Counted from the first letter of the stretch, positions 50,398 through 60,468 are shown. The stretch is DNA of 64,000 nucleotides from Ruminococcus sp. zg-924 (GCF_024433635.1 NZ_WNJZ01000009.1:31977-95976), one strand, 5' to 3'. Numbers and translations are program-made. The notes: generated by a model not told the origin, from the letters alone.

Positions 50398-52647
50398 ATG
50401 AAACGAATTAAAACAATAGTTGCCATGCTTCTTGCGTTAGTGCTGGTGGCAGGAATAGCTGTAATCGGCACTTCTGCCGCTACAACAACAGATGTAGACA
50501 GTACGGCGACAGAATCGATAGTTGTGCATTATTATCAGCCCTCAGGCACACCTACAATTTATTATTGGAACAGTCTTCCTGAGAATATTGAAACAACATA
50601 CCCCGGCAAGGCAATGACCAATGACGGCAACGGTTGGTATTCATACACATTTAACAATGTTACAAAAATCAATATGGTATTTGTAACAAACGGCGAGCAG
50701 AGCAAAGAGCTTACTCGTTCAAAGCCGGGCGAATATTGGTACAAGAACGATAAGTGGACAACCTACGACCCGGAAAAGCCAATTCCTGCAAGCGATGTTG
50801 ATATGCGTGAGGAAACAATTTACTTTGTAATTACAACCCGTTTCTATGACGGTGACTCAGGCAACAACGTACATTGCTGGGATGACGGCACGGCGGGTAA
50901 CCCGGATTCTGATACAGCTTGGAGAGGCGACTTCCAGGGACTTATTGACAAACTCGACTACATCAAGGCTCTCGGCTTCAGCGCAGTTTGGATTACTCCG
51001 GTTGTAACAAACGGAAGTGGCTATGACTACCACGGCTATCACGCTTTTGATTTTTCAACAGTAGATGTAAGATATGAAAGCAACGGTGCGACATATCAGG
51101 ATCTAATTGACGCAGTTCACGCAAAAGGTATGAAGCTTATTCAGGACGTTGTTTGGAACCATACAGGTAACTTCGGTGAAGCTTTCTTAGGACCTATGTT
51201 TGATAAGGTTTATGATTCGGTTCAGGATCTTGCAAATATAGAAACATCTATGATTCCAAACGAAAGACTTATGGAGCATTGTGGTATTTCAAGCGCGGCT
51301 GAGTATTATGCTCTTGCTCCGGGCGTTCAGCACGATAAGCGCCTTGAGCTTATCAAAGAGGACGCTTATGATCTTGACAACTACTATCATCATGAAAAGA
51401 GCATGGGCTACGGTTCATATCTTGAGCAGGTAGGTCAGATGGCAGGCGACTGTGTTGATATTAACACAGAAAATCAGGTTGTTGCAGATTATATCACATC
51501 AACATACCTTGACTATGTTAATATGGGTGTTGATAGCTTCCGTCTTGACACAGAGAAGCACATCAACCGCTGGACACTTAACAGCGCATATTTCCCGGCA
51601 TTTACAGCTAATGAGAACTTCTACATTTTTGGTGAGGTTTGCGCAAGATGGCACGGTGCCTTTAATGAAAGCGGTTGCTCTGACTCACCGTTCTTCTACA
51701 CCTGGAATGAAACAGAAAGCGATTGGCAGAACAATTGGAGCACAACTGATTGGAAAGCAAACTACAATAACGCTATGAATCACTTCAATGCTCACACCGA
51801 CAAATCCACAAACATTACAAGCACCAACGCATTCCTTAAGGGTAATGAGTATCATACACCGGATTACAGCAAGGCTAACGGCACAGGTGTAATCGACTTT
51901 GGTATGCACTGGGCATTCACAACCGCTGAGCAGGCTTACAATTGCGGCTTACAAGAGGATAAGTACTTCAACGACTCAACATGGAACGTAGTTTATGTTG
52001 ACTCTCACGACTATTCTCCGGATACAAGCCAGACTGTTCGTTACAACGGCGGTACAGACGCTTGGGCAGAGAATTTGTCGCTTATGTTTACCTTCCGTGG
52101 AATTCCTTGCCTTTACTACGGCAGTGAGGTTGAATTCCAGGCAGGTCAGGTAATAGATCCGGGCACAAAGGCTCCACTTTCAACAACAGGTCGTGCTTAC
52201 TTCGGCGACCATATCGAAGGTGACGTTACAGCTACTGACTTCAGCGAGTACACAGCTTCCGGCACTGTTGCTCAGACTCTAAATAATCCGCTTTCAAAGC
52301 ATATTCAGCGCCTCAACCAAATCAGACGTGCTATCCCTGCTCTTCAGAAGGGTCAGTACTCAACTGAGGGTGTTTCCGGTCAGATGGCTTACAAACGTGG
52401 CTATACAGATGCTGAAACAGGCGAAAAGAGCTTTGTGTGCGTTACCGTAACAGGAAATGCAACCTTCTCAGGTATTCCGAACGGTACATACATTGACGCA
52501 GTAACAGGCACAAAGAAGACTGTTTCTAACGGCACACTTTCAATTAACGCTCCCGGTAAGGGCAACCTGAGAGCTTATGTTCTTTGTGACAACGGCTACA
52601 CAGGCATTGACGGCAAGATTGGTACAGACGGAACATATCTTAAGTAA
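50398..52647 (+). CDS. Secreted alpha-amylase, CBM26-GH13 (copy 2)
   Basis: A 749-residue paralogue of copy 1. It has the signal peptide (to ~27), the CBM26-type module (~40-128, nearly identical to copy 1), and a GH13 domain with region I DVVWNH (normal Asn254), region II SFRLDT (nucleophile Asp384), region III IFGEV (acid Glu413) and region IV SHD. It is shorter by the loop that copy 1 carries around residues 320-370. The C-terminal beta domain matches copy 1 closely. It arose by tandem duplication. ATG follows CAGGAGGTAA, and a strong terminator follows. Confidence 0.93.
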   Translation: MKRIKTIVAMLLALVLVAGIAVIGTSAATTTDVDSTATESIVVHYYQPSGTPTIYYWNSLPENIETTYPGKAMTNDGNGWYSYTFNNVTKINMVFVTNGEQSKELTRSKPGEYWYKNDKWTTYDPEKPIPASDVDMREETIYFVITTRFYDGDSGNNVHCWDDGTAGNPDSDTAWRGDFQGLIDKLDYIKALGFSAVWITPVVTNGSGYDYHGYHAFDFSTVDVRYESNGATYQDLIDAVHAKGMKLIQDVVWNHTGNFGEAFLGPMFDKVYDSVQDLANIETSMIPNERLMEHCGISSAAEYYALAPGVQHDKRLELIKEDAYDLDNYYHHEKSMGYGSYLEQVGQMAGDCVDINTENQVVADYITSTYLDYVNMGVDSFRLDTEKHINRWTLNSAYFPAFTANENFYIFGEVCARWHGAFNESGCSDSPFFYTWNETESDWQNNWSTTDWKANYNNAMNHFNAHTDKSTNITSTNAFLKGNEYHTPDYSKANGTGVIDFGMHWAFTTAEQAYNCGLQEDKYFNDSTWNVVYVDSHDYSPDTSQTVRYNGGTDAWAENLSLMFTFRGIPCLYYGSEVEFQAGQVIDPGTKAPLSTTGRAYFGDHIEGDVTATDFSEYTASGTVAQTLNNPLSKHIQRLNQIRRAIPALQKGQYSTEGVSGQMAYKRGYTDAETGEKSFVCVTVTGNATFSGIPNGTYIDAVTGTKKTVSNGTLSINAPGKGNLRAYVLCDNGYTGIDGKIGTDGTYLK

Positions 52648-52709
52648 TTAATATAATTTCTGTATTTAATTTGCTTAGGTTTTTCCGCTAATACTAACCA
52701 AATAATTAA

Positions 52710-52750
52710 CCCCTGCAAGCTTTCAAACGATTGCTTGCAGGGGTTTCTTC
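52710..52750 (+). terminator. Strong terminator closing the starch cluster
   Basis: CCCCTGCAAGC pairs perfectly with GCTTGCAGGGG around a 12-nt loop, followed by TTTCTTC. Confidence 0.9.
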
Positions 52751-52887
52751 ATTTATAAAGATTGTTGCCAAAATTAGGAAAGAGCGTATAGGGAATATCT
52801 TGACTTTTGCGGTTTGCTCTGATAAATACTAAATTGACTTATGCTGTTGGCGGAAGTAGTTGTTAATAGAAAGCTAATTGGCGTCAT

Positions 52888-53445
52888 TTAACGCCACGGT
52901 AATATTTTATCGCCTTTAACCAAATAGCTTTCTTCGGATATTTCAGCCAAAGGGTCGTCGCTGTAAGAATCTGAATAAAATCGCTCAATCTTTCCGTTAG
53001 GAAAGCTCTCGTAAAACCGACGTACTTTCTCTTTTCCGTGGCAGTTTTCGCCGCTGTACAATCCGCTTTTCGGGTCAACTCTTGATGCTATCAGATTCTT
53101 TATTCCAAGCTTATCACAAGCGGGTTTTAAAATAAACTGCGGTGAAGCCGAAATAATAACATCATCCTCCTTTTGCTGAGAGAGGTAAAAGGCTTTTATT
53201 CCCGATATATGCTTTTCCCAAAAGTCCTCTACAAGAGCTTCGGCGTCAATCTTCGTTAAAAAATGATACATTCTCTGCTTGAATTCTGTTTTAGTGCCCA
53301 GCTTGAAAACATAATACCTTACAGCCGAGAATGCTGTTGTGAAAAGCGTAAAAGCAAGCGACGGCTTCTTTTTTATGCAAAAAATATAGAAGTCGGCTGT
53401 GCTGTCATTTTTGTATATTGTCTTGTCAAAATCATATGCGTTCAT
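52888..53445 (-). CDS. HAD-IB family phosphatase
   Basis: A 185-residue cytosolic hydrolase. Motif I AYDFDKTIYKND (DxDxT) begins at residue 3. Motif II is IISASPQF, and the acidic motif RFYSDSYSDDPLAEISEESYLV lies near the end. It resembles SerB/PlsC-type HAD-IB phosphatases of unknown substrate. It is on the strand opposite its neighbours and stands alone. Confidence 0.88.
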   Translation of the reverse strand: MNAYDFDKTIYKNDSTADFYIFCIKKKPSLAFTLFTTAFSAVRYYVFKLGTKTEFKQRMYHFLTKIDAEALVEDFWEKHISGIKAFYLSQQKEDDVIISASPQFILKPACDKLGIKNLIASRVDPKSGLYSGENCHGKEKVRRFYESFPNGKIERFYSDSYSDDPLAEISEESYLVKGDKILPWR

Positions 53446-53615
53446 CTTATTCTCCGAAAAATTCTTTGTTTTTATAAATTATATCCTCTGCGCTATGATA
53501 ATTCAACACATAATGCTTGTTTTACCAGAAAAAGTTTACAATTAGTTAATTCATATTATTACAGGATATTGTAAAATTAAGTGTGATAATTGCAGCAAAA
53601 GGGGAGTACTTGCCG

Positions 53616-54497
53616 TTGTTTGGCTATATAAGACCGTTTAAGCCGGAGATGCTTATAAAGGATTTCGACGCATACAAGGCGGTTTACTGCAGCTTGTGCA
53701 AGCAGCTCGGCAAGGATTACGGCGTGTGCGCAAGCTTGATTTTAAGCTATGATGCAACCTTGTACGCAATATTGTCAATGTCTGTTCGTGGCGAGTGCAA
53801 TAGCTATAAAACCGGCAGATGCAAGGTTAATCCCACAAAAAAGTGCAATTACTGCCAAACCGAGAGTAAGGCGCTTAAGGACGCTGCGGCTGTGTCGATT
53901 GCCTCGTTCTATCATAAGCTTGAGGATGACCACGCTGACGGTGGTTTTTTCAAACGTCTTGCAGTTTTTTTTGTAAAGCCGGTTGCAAAGCGTTGGCGCA
54001 AAAAGCTGTTTAAATACGGCTTAGGCAAATTCGATGAAATCTTTGCTTCTGTGGTGAGCGAGCAGCTTGCCGCCGAACAAAACCCGGAGTGCGGAATTGA
54101 TATGGCGGCACACCCAACGGCTAAAGCGCTGTCAATCCTTTGTGCAGATATGAGCGAGGACAAAACTCAGCGCAGGGTGCTTGAAGGCTTCGGTTATCAT
54201 CTTGGAAGATGGGTTTATCTTATGGACGCCGCAGATGATTTGGCAGACGATATAAAAAAATGCGGCTTTAATCCCTTTGCACGGGCTTTTTCGCTTTCAG
54301 GCGAGTATGATAAGGAAGAAATATCACATCAATGCAATAGCGTCATCAATGAATCTGCTGCTATGCTGCTTAGTTCATATAATTTAATTGAGCTTAAGGG
54401 TAACCAAAGAATACTTGAAAATGTTGTTACCCTCGGAATAAGTGCAATGCAAAAGAAAGTGATTTTTGATAATAATAAGAAAAAAAGTAATAAGTAA
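53616..54497 (+). CDS. DUF5685 family protein
   Basis: A 293-residue cytosolic protein starting at TTG (MFGYIRPFKPEM) ten bases after GGGGAG; upstream starts are poorly spaced. Typical DUF5685 marks: AVYCSLCKQLGKDYGVCASLILSYDATLYAIL, paired Cys in CKVNPTKKCNYC, and LGRWVYLMDAADDLADDIKKCGFNPFARAF. The Cys groups may bind metal, and the C-terminal helices resemble isoprenoid-synthase-like bundles with a DDLADD motif. It is regularly followed by a J-domain gene, as here. Function not established. Confidence 0.88.
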   Translation: MFGYIRPFKPEMLIKDFDAYKAVYCSLCKQLGKDYGVCASLILSYDATLYAILSMSVRGECNSYKTGRCKVNPTKKCNYCQTESKALKDAAAVSIASFYHKLEDDHADGGFFKRLAVFFVKPVAKRWRKKLFKYGLGKFDEIFASVVSEQLAAEQNPECGIDMAAHPTAKALSILCADMSEDKTQRRVLEGFGYHLGRWVYLMDAADDLADDIKKCGFNPFARAFSLSGEYDKEEISHQCNSVINESAAMLLSSYNLIELKGNQRILENVVTLGISAMQKKVIFDNNKKKSNK

Positions 54498-54535
54498 CTC
54501 ATATAAATTTATCGTAATTTAAAAGGAGCTTTAAA

Positions 54536-55162
54536 ATGGCAAACAATCCCTATGAGGTTCTCGGCGTTTCGCCAAGCGCAACTGATGAAGAAATCAAAAC
54601 AGCGTACAGAAAACTTGCAAAGAAATATCATCCTGATAACTACACAGATTCTCCTCTTGCCGATGTTGCATCGGAAAAGATGAAGGAGGTCAACGAGGCT
54701 TACGATACTATTATTAGCTCTCGCCGAGCAAGAAGCGGCGGAGCGAATAACGGTGGCTATTATAACGCAAACCCGTCAGGCTCATCAAAATATTATGACG
54801 TTAGGACGATGATAAAAAACGGAAGAATTGCCGATGCCGAGCAGATTCTTGATGGCGTTCCGACGCCGAACAGGGACGCCGAGTGGTACTTCCTCAAGGG
54901 AACAATTCTGCTCAAAAAGGGCTGGACTCAGGACGCTTACAACTGTTTCCAGACTGCTTGCAGTATGGACCCGTCAAATATGGAATACCGTCAGGCTCTT
55001 AATTACGCGCAGAGTCGCCGAACAGGTGCTTACGGCGGATATAATACCGGTGCTCCGCAGACAAACGCAGGCGGCTGCAGTGGTTGTGACATATGCACTG
55101 GATTATGCTGTGCCGATGCCTGTTGTGAGTGTATGGGCGGCGACTTAATCCCCTGCTGTTGA
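54536..55162 (+). CDS. J-domain protein with TPR-like middle and Cys-rich tail
   Basis: A 208-residue DnaJ-type co-chaperone. The J domain occupies ~1-65 ([35 protein letters not shown], with HPD). A short TPR-like stretch (~90-165, [32 protein letters not shown]) follows. The tail is packed with Cys ([21 protein letters not shown]), likely metal-binding or membrane-linked. It pairs with the DUF5685 gene 38 bases upstream, a conserved Clostridial pair. It would recruit DnaK to an unknown client. Confidence 0.92.
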   Translation: MANNPYEVLGVSPSATDEEIKTAYRKLAKKYHPDNYTDSPLADVASEKMKEVNEAYDTIISSRRARSGGANNGGYYNANPSGSSKYYDVRTMIKNGRIADAEQILDGVPTPNRDAEWYFLKGTILLKKGWTQDAYNCFQTACSMDPSNMEYRQALNYAQSRRTGAYGGYNTGAPQTNAGGCSGCDICTGLCCADACCECMGGDLIPCC

Positions 55163-55220
55163 TAATGTTATTATTATGCATCCGCTTGTCGGGTGCATAT
55201 CTTTTGGAAAGGAGTGCGCT

Positions 55221-55769
55221 ATGGAAAATAGAAAGCTGACCTCAAGTTACAAAATGGCTCTCGGCGGTATTTTTTCGGCTCTTGCCGTTGTATCAATGCT
55301 TATTTCATACTTAGTTCCTACCGCCACCTATGCCTGCCCTGCGCTTGCAGGAGTTATGCTGATACCGGTTGTCATTGAGGTAGGCAAGGGCTGGGCAACT
55401 TGCGCCTATGCCGCAGTTTCAATTCTATCGTTTTTGCTTCTTGCGGATAAGGAAATGGCACTTATGTTTACCGCATTTTTCGGTTTTTACCCCATACTGA
55501 AGGCTGTACTCGAAAAGCATTTCTCACCGATACTATACTGGTTTTTAAAAATTGCAGTATTCTCAGTCTGCATGGCGGGCGTATTCTTTATATCAATTTA
55601 TGTTCTCGGCATACCGAGGGACAGCTTCACAATTTTCGGTGTATATCTTCCATGGGTATTCCTTGTTATCGGTGAAGTTGTTTTTGTGGTTTACGATATT
55701 GCTCTTACAAGGGTCATAAGTGCTTACGTCAGAGTATGGCGCAAAAAGCTTTTGAAAAGGTTTTTATAG
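55221..55769 (+). CDS. ECF-type S-component-like membrane protein
   Basis: A 182-residue protein with five or six membrane helices (MALGGIFSALAVVSMLISYLVP, MLIPVVIEVGKGWATCAYAAVSILSFLLLADKEMALMF). The MALGGIFSAL start and hydrophobic plan resemble ECF transporter substrate-binding subunits or DUF2232-like proteins. No ATPase genes are adjacent, so a shared energising module would be needed. The start is the ATG behind AAAGGAG. Confidence 0.7.
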   Translation: MENRKLTSSYKMALGGIFSALAVVSMLISYLVPTATYACPALAGVMLIPVVIEVGKGWATCAYAAVSILSFLLLADKEMALMFTAFFGFYPILKAVLEKHFSPILYWFLKIAVFSVCMAGVFFISIYVLGIPRDSFTIFGVYLPWVFLVIGEVVFVVYDIALTRVISAYVRVWRKKLLKRFL

Positions 55770-55886
55770 TCTGCGTCTTTACTGAAGCTTTGCAAAATGG
55801 TATAATGATGGCAGATTTTACTTTGCCGCAGACAAAATTTTTTGCAGTGTCCTTAAGTTACGACATTGCTCACAGGGGGATTAATT

Positions 55887-56690
55887 ATGAACAAAAAAAC
55901 AGGCTTTATCGGTGCAGGAAATATGGCGACTGCGATTATCAACGGTATGCTGAAAGCCGGAACCTCTCCGGACAGCTTGGTTGTATTTGATGTTGACAAG
56001 GAAAAATGCGCTGTAATGGCAGACAAGGGAATAAAAATTGCCGACAGCGGCGCTCAGCTTATGCAGGAGTGTTATTACACAGTTCTTGCTGTAAAGCCTC
56101 AGCAGTTGCCAACCGTTTTGGATGAGCTGAAAGCTGTTTGCGATGAAAGCAAGGTGGTTGTTTCAATCGCCGCAGGAATAAGCACGGATTATCTTCAGAA
56201 AAATCTTGGTGTTACTTGTCCGTGTGTTCGTGTAATGCCGAACACACCGCTGCTTCTTGGCTGCGGTGCAACGGCTCTGAGCAAAACAGACAACGTGTCC
56301 GACATAGATTTTGCCGAGGTTAAGTCGATGTTTGACAACAGCGGAATCACCGCCGTTATCTCTGAGGACAAAATGAACGCTATAATATCCGTCAACGGCT
56401 CAAGTCCGGCTTACTTCTATCTATTCGCAAAGGCTATGCAGGAGTATGCAGTAGAGCAGGGGATAGACGCCGACACGGCAATGCAGCTTATATGTGCCAC
56501 AATGAAGGGCAGTGCTGAGATGCTCGTTAAAAGCGGAGATGATGCGCAAACACTGATTAAAAAGGTTTCCTCGCCGGGCGGCACAACTCTTAAAGCACTT
56601 GATGTTTTCTATGAAAACAAAACCGAGCAGACAATTAAGGACGCTATGGCGGCTTGCACCAAGCGTGCACTTGAGCTTGCGGGAGAATAA
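55887..56690 (+). CDS. proC: Pyrroline-5-carboxylate reductase
   Basis: A 267-residue cytosolic NAD(P)H enzyme for the last step of proline synthesis. It begins TGFIGAGNMATAIINGML (nucleotide fold), has LAVKPQQLPTVLDEL, RVMPNTPLLLGCGATAL (substrate site) and the C-terminal SSPGGTTLKALDVF signature. ATG after CAGGGGGATTAATT; earlier codons are not protein-like. Confidence 0.96.
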   Translation: MNKKTGFIGAGNMATAIINGMLKAGTSPDSLVVFDVDKEKCAVMADKGIKIADSGAQLMQECYYTVLAVKPQQLPTVLDELKAVCDESKVVVSIAAGISTDYLQKNLGVTCPCVRVMPNTPLLLGCGATALSKTDNVSDIDFAEVKSMFDNSGITAVISEDKMNAIISVNGSSPAYFYLFAKAMQEYAVEQGIDADTAMQLICATMKGSAEMLVKSGDDAQTLIKKVSSPGGTTLKALDVFYENKTEQTIKDAMAACTKRALELAGE

Positions 56691-56749
56691 TTTTCATATT
56701 AAGGCTCTTTATTTCATATCCTTAAACAAAAAGCAAAAGGATTGATGAA

Positions 56750-57403
56750 ATGAAGGGTCTCTTTTTTATTTCAAAGCAGAGCAGACAGAGCCTGCCAAAC
56801 GATATTTCATATTACATAAAAAGGTACGGGCTTATTATTTTTCTTACCTCTTTTCTCGCCGCAGGTATCGTCTGTGGCTGTGTGCTTGCCCAGTACGGGG
56901 ACGAGCAGACGATGAAAAGCCTTGATTTCATTTTTATAAGCAACTTCAAGGGCAGAATTACGCAGGGACTTTTTGAAGGTTTCAAGGCGTCAATGAGCGC
57001 ATATTTTCTATTTTACATGGTGGCTTTGCTGCTTGGACTATCGCTGTGGGGAACAATAGGTTTGCCTGTTGTTATAGCAATTAAGGGAATTGGCGCAGGC
57101 TTGTGCGCAGGTTATCTGATTTCAGCGTATTCCTTTCAGGGTGCCGTGTTTTATGTTTTGGTTATGCTGCCGGGGTTGTTTCTTTCGTCACTGTCCCTTC
57201 TGCTTCAATGCAAGCATTCGCTTAGACTATCCGTCAAGCTATGGCGCTTCTTTATGCCGCACAGAAAGGGTGATGACGCACAGCGACCCGATATGCTCCT
57301 GTTCTTTCAAAAGAGCAGTGCGGTTTTACTGTTGACAGCCGCAGGAGCGATAATTGACGTACTTTTCACAGCATTTTTTTCACATATGTTTACATTTACT
57401 TGA
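56750..57403 (+). CDS. SpoIIM-like membrane protein
   Basis: A 217-residue protein with five membrane helices. The arrangement KRYGLIIFLTSFLAAGIVCGCVLAQ, then NFKGRITQGLFEGFKASMSAYFLFYMVALLLG and IKGIGAGLCAGYLI matches the stage II sporulation protein M family, which in Bacillus takes part in peptidoglycan removal during engulfment. Its ATG follows AAAAGGATTGATGAA. Consistent with the gerA operon. Confidence 0.75.
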   Translation: MKGLFFISKQSRQSLPNDISYYIKRYGLIIFLTSFLAAGIVCGCVLAQYGDEQTMKSLDFIFISNFKGRITQGLFEGFKASMSAYFLFYMVALLLGLSLWGTIGLPVVIAIKGIGAGLCAGYLISAYSFQGAVFYVLVMLPGLFLSSLSLLLQCKHSLRLSVKLWRFFMPHRKGDDAQRPDMLLFFQKSSAVLLLTAAGAIIDVLFTAFFSHMFTFT

Positions 57404-57464
57404 GTCTGTGATAAAATGTTATCGACATTTTTAACAAAGACGCTTATTGGAAAGGAATTTAAAA

Positions 57465-58379
57465 ATGAATAAAGAAAAGAAAAAGTTTTCGGGTATATTT
57501 CAAAAGTATATGCATGCAATTCCGCAGCTTGTGCTGTCAAACCTGATGTTTGCAGTTCCTATGGCAATCTCTTTTGGGCTTGTGTGGTTGATAGAGAGCT
57601 TTACGGCGCAGGTCGTTTTTATACAGTTTTTGCCTATATTTCTGTTAATGCCGTTTTACTGCGGACTTTGCAAGGTGTCAAAGGACATAATAATCGGCAA
57701 GGAGGTCAAGGGAGTCAGGGGTTTTTTTAAGGCGGTTAAGGCAAACCTTAAATTCTCAATTATTCATGGCTTTATTTTTTACATAGTCGCTATGGCTGAC
57801 TATTTTGCTTTGCTGTTCTATTATCAGGCAGGAACGTACAACGGCGCTATGTATATTGTTTTCGGTCTGTGCCTCGTCGTTGCAATTTTAAGTCTGTTCT
57901 GCTTTTTTTATGTGCCTATTATTACGGTTACTCTCGATATCCGCTTTAAGCATATTTACAAAAACGCAGCGCTTATGTCAGTCGGCGAGCTTCCAAAGAA
58001 TCTGCTTGCTCTGTTTGCTTGTGTTGCCTGCATAGCAATCGTGACCACGCTGTTCTCTTTTACAGGCAGCTTTATCGGTGCGTTTGTATTTGTAATTTTG
58101 TTGCTTATTTTTATTCTTCCCGTGACGGTGGCTTATTTCATAACAGCTATCCTTTATCCATCAATAGATAAGCTCCTTGTTGAAAAGGGCGGAAAAAACC
58201 TCAAAGAAAAAAACAATTCCGAAAGTGCAAACAGGCGTGAACTTTTGATTGCTCAGCTTGAGGAGAATCCGATTGATCCGTCAATACTTGAGGGTGACGA
58301 AAACGAGCTTGTGTTCTATGACGGCAAGATGATAAAAAGAGCAAAGCTGATTGAAATTTATAAATCTGCAAACCAATAA
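57465..58379 (+). CDS. YesL-like (DUF624) membrane protein
   Basis: A 304-residue protein with about five membrane helices and a charged C-terminal tail of ~60 residues. The block FLPIFLLMPFYCGLCKVSKDIIIGKEVKGVRGFFKAVKANLKFSIIHGF resembles the DUF624/YesL family, often linked to carbohydrate uptake loci or of unknown function. ATG at 57465 is ten bases after GGAAAGG. Confidence 0.7.
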   Translation: MNKEKKKFSGIFQKYMHAIPQLVLSNLMFAVPMAISFGLVWLIESFTAQVVFIQFLPIFLLMPFYCGLCKVSKDIIIGKEVKGVRGFFKAVKANLKFSIIHGFIFYIVAMADYFALLFYYQAGTYNGAMYIVFGLCLVVAILSLFCFFYVPIITVTLDIRFKHIYKNAALMSVGELPKNLLALFACVACIAIVTTLFSFTGSFIGAFVFVILLLIFILPVTVAYFITAILYPSIDKLLVEKGGKNLKEKNNSESANRRELLIAQLEENPIDPSILEGDENELVFYDGKMIKRAKLIEIYKSANQ

Positions 58380-58384
58380 TTATC

Positions 58385-58414
58385 AAAGCGTAGCCGAAGC
58401 TGCGCTTTTTCTTT
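58385..58414 (+). terminator. Terminator after the YesL-like gene
   Basis: AAAGCGTAGC pairs with GCTGCGCTTT (one wobble) around a CGAA loop, followed by TTTCTTTG. Confidence 0.85.
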
Positions 58415-58580
58415 GTGATTATAAATATTTCAAAAGCAATTTGACAAATATTCAGATAAAATATTGCAAATAGGGTTGCTGCAAGGTTTGAAAATTACTG
58501 AATTTGCAGGAAAAGAACAACTGCTATTCATTATGACGGAAAAATAACCGTTAATTGACAAGAAATTAACAATTTATCCA

Positions 58581-58609
58581 TTGCTTATTTTTAGCAAATG
58601 TATTATAAT
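58581..58609 (+). promoter_or_regulatory. Candidate pckG promoter
   Basis: TTGCTT (58581-58586), 17 bp, TATAAT (58604-58609). The spacer contains the TTGCT/AGCAA inverted repeat. Other TTGACA boxes upstream lack a paired -10. Confidence 0.5.
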
Positions 58610-58653
58610 AATATCAAATAAACCCACAAAGGGTTGAAAGGGGATATTTCATC

Positions 58654-60420
58654 ATGACAACCAATAAATCAGTTCTTGCTTGGGTCGACGAAATGAAGAA
58701 CCTCCTCACTCCTGACGAGGTAGTATGGATTGACGGCTCACAGCAGCAGATCGACGATCTTCGTGCTCAGGCTTGCAAAACAGGCGAGCTTATTAAGCTT
58801 AATGAAGAAAAGCTTCCTGATTGCTATCTTCACAGAACAAAGGAAAACGATGTAGCCCGTGTTGAGGGCAGAACATTCATCTGCTCAAGAAAAGAAGAGG
58901 ACGCAGGCCCGACAAACAACTGGAAGGACCCGCAGGAAGCATACAAGATGCTCTTTGACATTGCAAGAGGCAGCTATAAGGGCAAGACAATGTATGTTAT
59001 CCCTTACTCAATGGGACCGGTTGGTTCACCGCTTGCACAGATTGGTTACGAGGTAACAGACTCAATATATGTTGTCCTCAATATGTCAATTATGACTCGT
59101 GTTGGACAGGCTGTTGAGGATGTACTCGGTGACAGCGAAAATTGGATAAAGGGTCTTCACGCTTGCTGCAATATTGACCCTGAGAACAGATATATCTGCC
59201 ACTTCCCGGAGGATAACTATATTATTTCCGTTAACTCAGCATACGGCGGAAACGTACTCCTCGGTAAAAAGTGCTTCGCTCTTAGAATTGCTTCATATCT
59301 CGGCAAGAATGACGAGTGGATGGCAGAGCATATGCTTATCCTCGGTATTGAAAACCCGAAGGGTGAGGTTAAGTATGTAAGTGCAGCTTTCCCGTCAGCT
59401 TGCGGCAAGACAAACCTTGCAATGCTCATTCCGCCGGAAGGATACAGAGAGAAGGGCTACAAGGTATGGTGTGTTGGCGACGATATCGCTTGGATGCGTA
59501 AGGGACCGGACGGCAGACTTTGGGCTATCAACCCTGAAAACGGCTTCTTCGGTGTTGCACCTGGTACAAACGAGAAGTCAAACCCGAATGCTCTTGCTTC
59601 AACAAGAAAAGGCACAATCTTTACAAACGTAGCTCTCAACACTGACGATATGACAGTTTGGTGGGAGGGTCTTGACAAGAACCCGCCTGAGAATGCAATA
59701 GACTGGAAGGGCAATCCCTGGAACGGCAAAACATCAACAGAGAAGGGCGCTCACCCGAACAGCCGTTTCACAGCACCTGCCCAGAACTGTCCGTGCATCA
59801 GCTCTGAGTTCAACAGCACATCAGGTGTTCCGATTTCAGCTATTATCTTCGGCGGCAGACGTGCTCAGACAACTCCGCTTGTATATCAGTCAAGAGATTG
59901 GGATAACGGTGTATTCGTTGGCTCAATTATGGCTTCGGAAACTACAGCGGCAGCAACAGGTGCAGTAGGCGTTGTTCGCCGTGACCCAATGGCTATGCTC
60001 CCGTTCTGTGGTTATCATATGGGTGACTATTTCGGCCACTGGTTTGAAATGGGCGAAATCCTCGGCGACAAGGCTCCGAAGATTTTCAATGTTAACTGGT
60101 TCCGTCTTGATGACGAGGGTCACTTCCTCTGGCCTGGTTTTGGCGACAACTTCCGTGTTCTTGAGTGGATTATCAAGAGATGTGAGGGAGAGGCTGAAGC
60201 TCAGGAAACAGCAATCGGCTATGTTCCGCATGCTGACGATATCAACCTTGAAGGACTTGATATGGACAAGAAGGTTCTTGAAGATATCCTCTATGTTGAC
60301 AACGAAAAGTGGTCAAAGGAAGCAGAGGGAATCGAGGAATTCTACAAGAAGTTTGGCGATAAGCTTCCGCAGAAGCTCGCAGATCAGCTTGCAGCTCTTA
60401 AGGAAAGACTTGCTAAATAA
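58654..60420 (+). CDS. pckG: Phosphoenolpyruvate carboxykinase (GTP)
   Basis: A 588-residue cytosolic enzyme that interconverts oxaloacetate and PEP with GTP/GDP. Key motifs: FPSACGKTNLAMLIPP (the P-loop, Cys and Lys typical of the GTP form), WCVGDDIAWMRKG, NPENGFFGVAPGTNEKSNPNA and EFNSTSGVPISAIIFGGRR. The length fits the GTP-type family. In gut fermenters it usually runs toward oxaloacetate, fixing CO2 and gaining energy. ATG behind GAAAGGGG. Confidence 0.96.
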   Translation: MTTNKSVLAWVDEMKNLLTPDEVVWIDGSQQQIDDLRAQACKTGELIKLNEEKLPDCYLHRTKENDVARVEGRTFICSRKEEDAGPTNNWKDPQEAYKMLFDIARGSYKGKTMYVIPYSMGPVGSPLAQIGYEVTDSIYVVLNMSIMTRVGQAVEDVLGDSENWIKGLHACCNIDPENRYICHFPEDNYIISVNSAYGGNVLLGKKCFALRIASYLGKNDEWMAEHMLILGIENPKGEVKYVSAAFPSACGKTNLAMLIPPEGYREKGYKVWCVGDDIAWMRKGPDGRLWAINPENGFFGVAPGTNEKSNPNALASTRKGTIFTNVALNTDDMTVWWEGLDKNPPENAIDWKGNPWNGKTSTEKGAHPNSRFTAPAQNCPCISSEFNSTSGVPISAIIFGGRRAQTTPLVYQSRDWDNGVFVGSIMASETTAAATGAVGVVRRDPMAMLPFCGYHMGDYFGHWFEMGEILGDKAPKIFNVNWFRLDDEGHFLWPGFGDNFRVLEWIIKRCEGEAEAQETAIGYVPHADDINLEGLDMDKKVLEDILYVDNEKWSKEAEGIEEFYKKFGDKLPQKLADQLAALKERLAK

Positions 60421-60440
60421 TCTTAATATAGGTTTTACTT

Positions 60441-60468
60441 CGGGCTGCCGCAATGGCAGCCCGTTTTT
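60441..60468 (+). terminator. Terminator after pckG
   Basis: CGGGCTGCC pairs perfectly with GGCAGCCCG around a 5-nt loop, followed by TTTTTG. Confidence 0.93.

Noticed and set aside
46000..52700. Repeats in the starch cluster as a possible CRISPR or recombination array
   Set aside because: They are protein-domain repeats (CBM26, Ig-like, GH13 duplication), not evenly spaced DNA repeats. No CRISPR-like array was found anywhere in the window.
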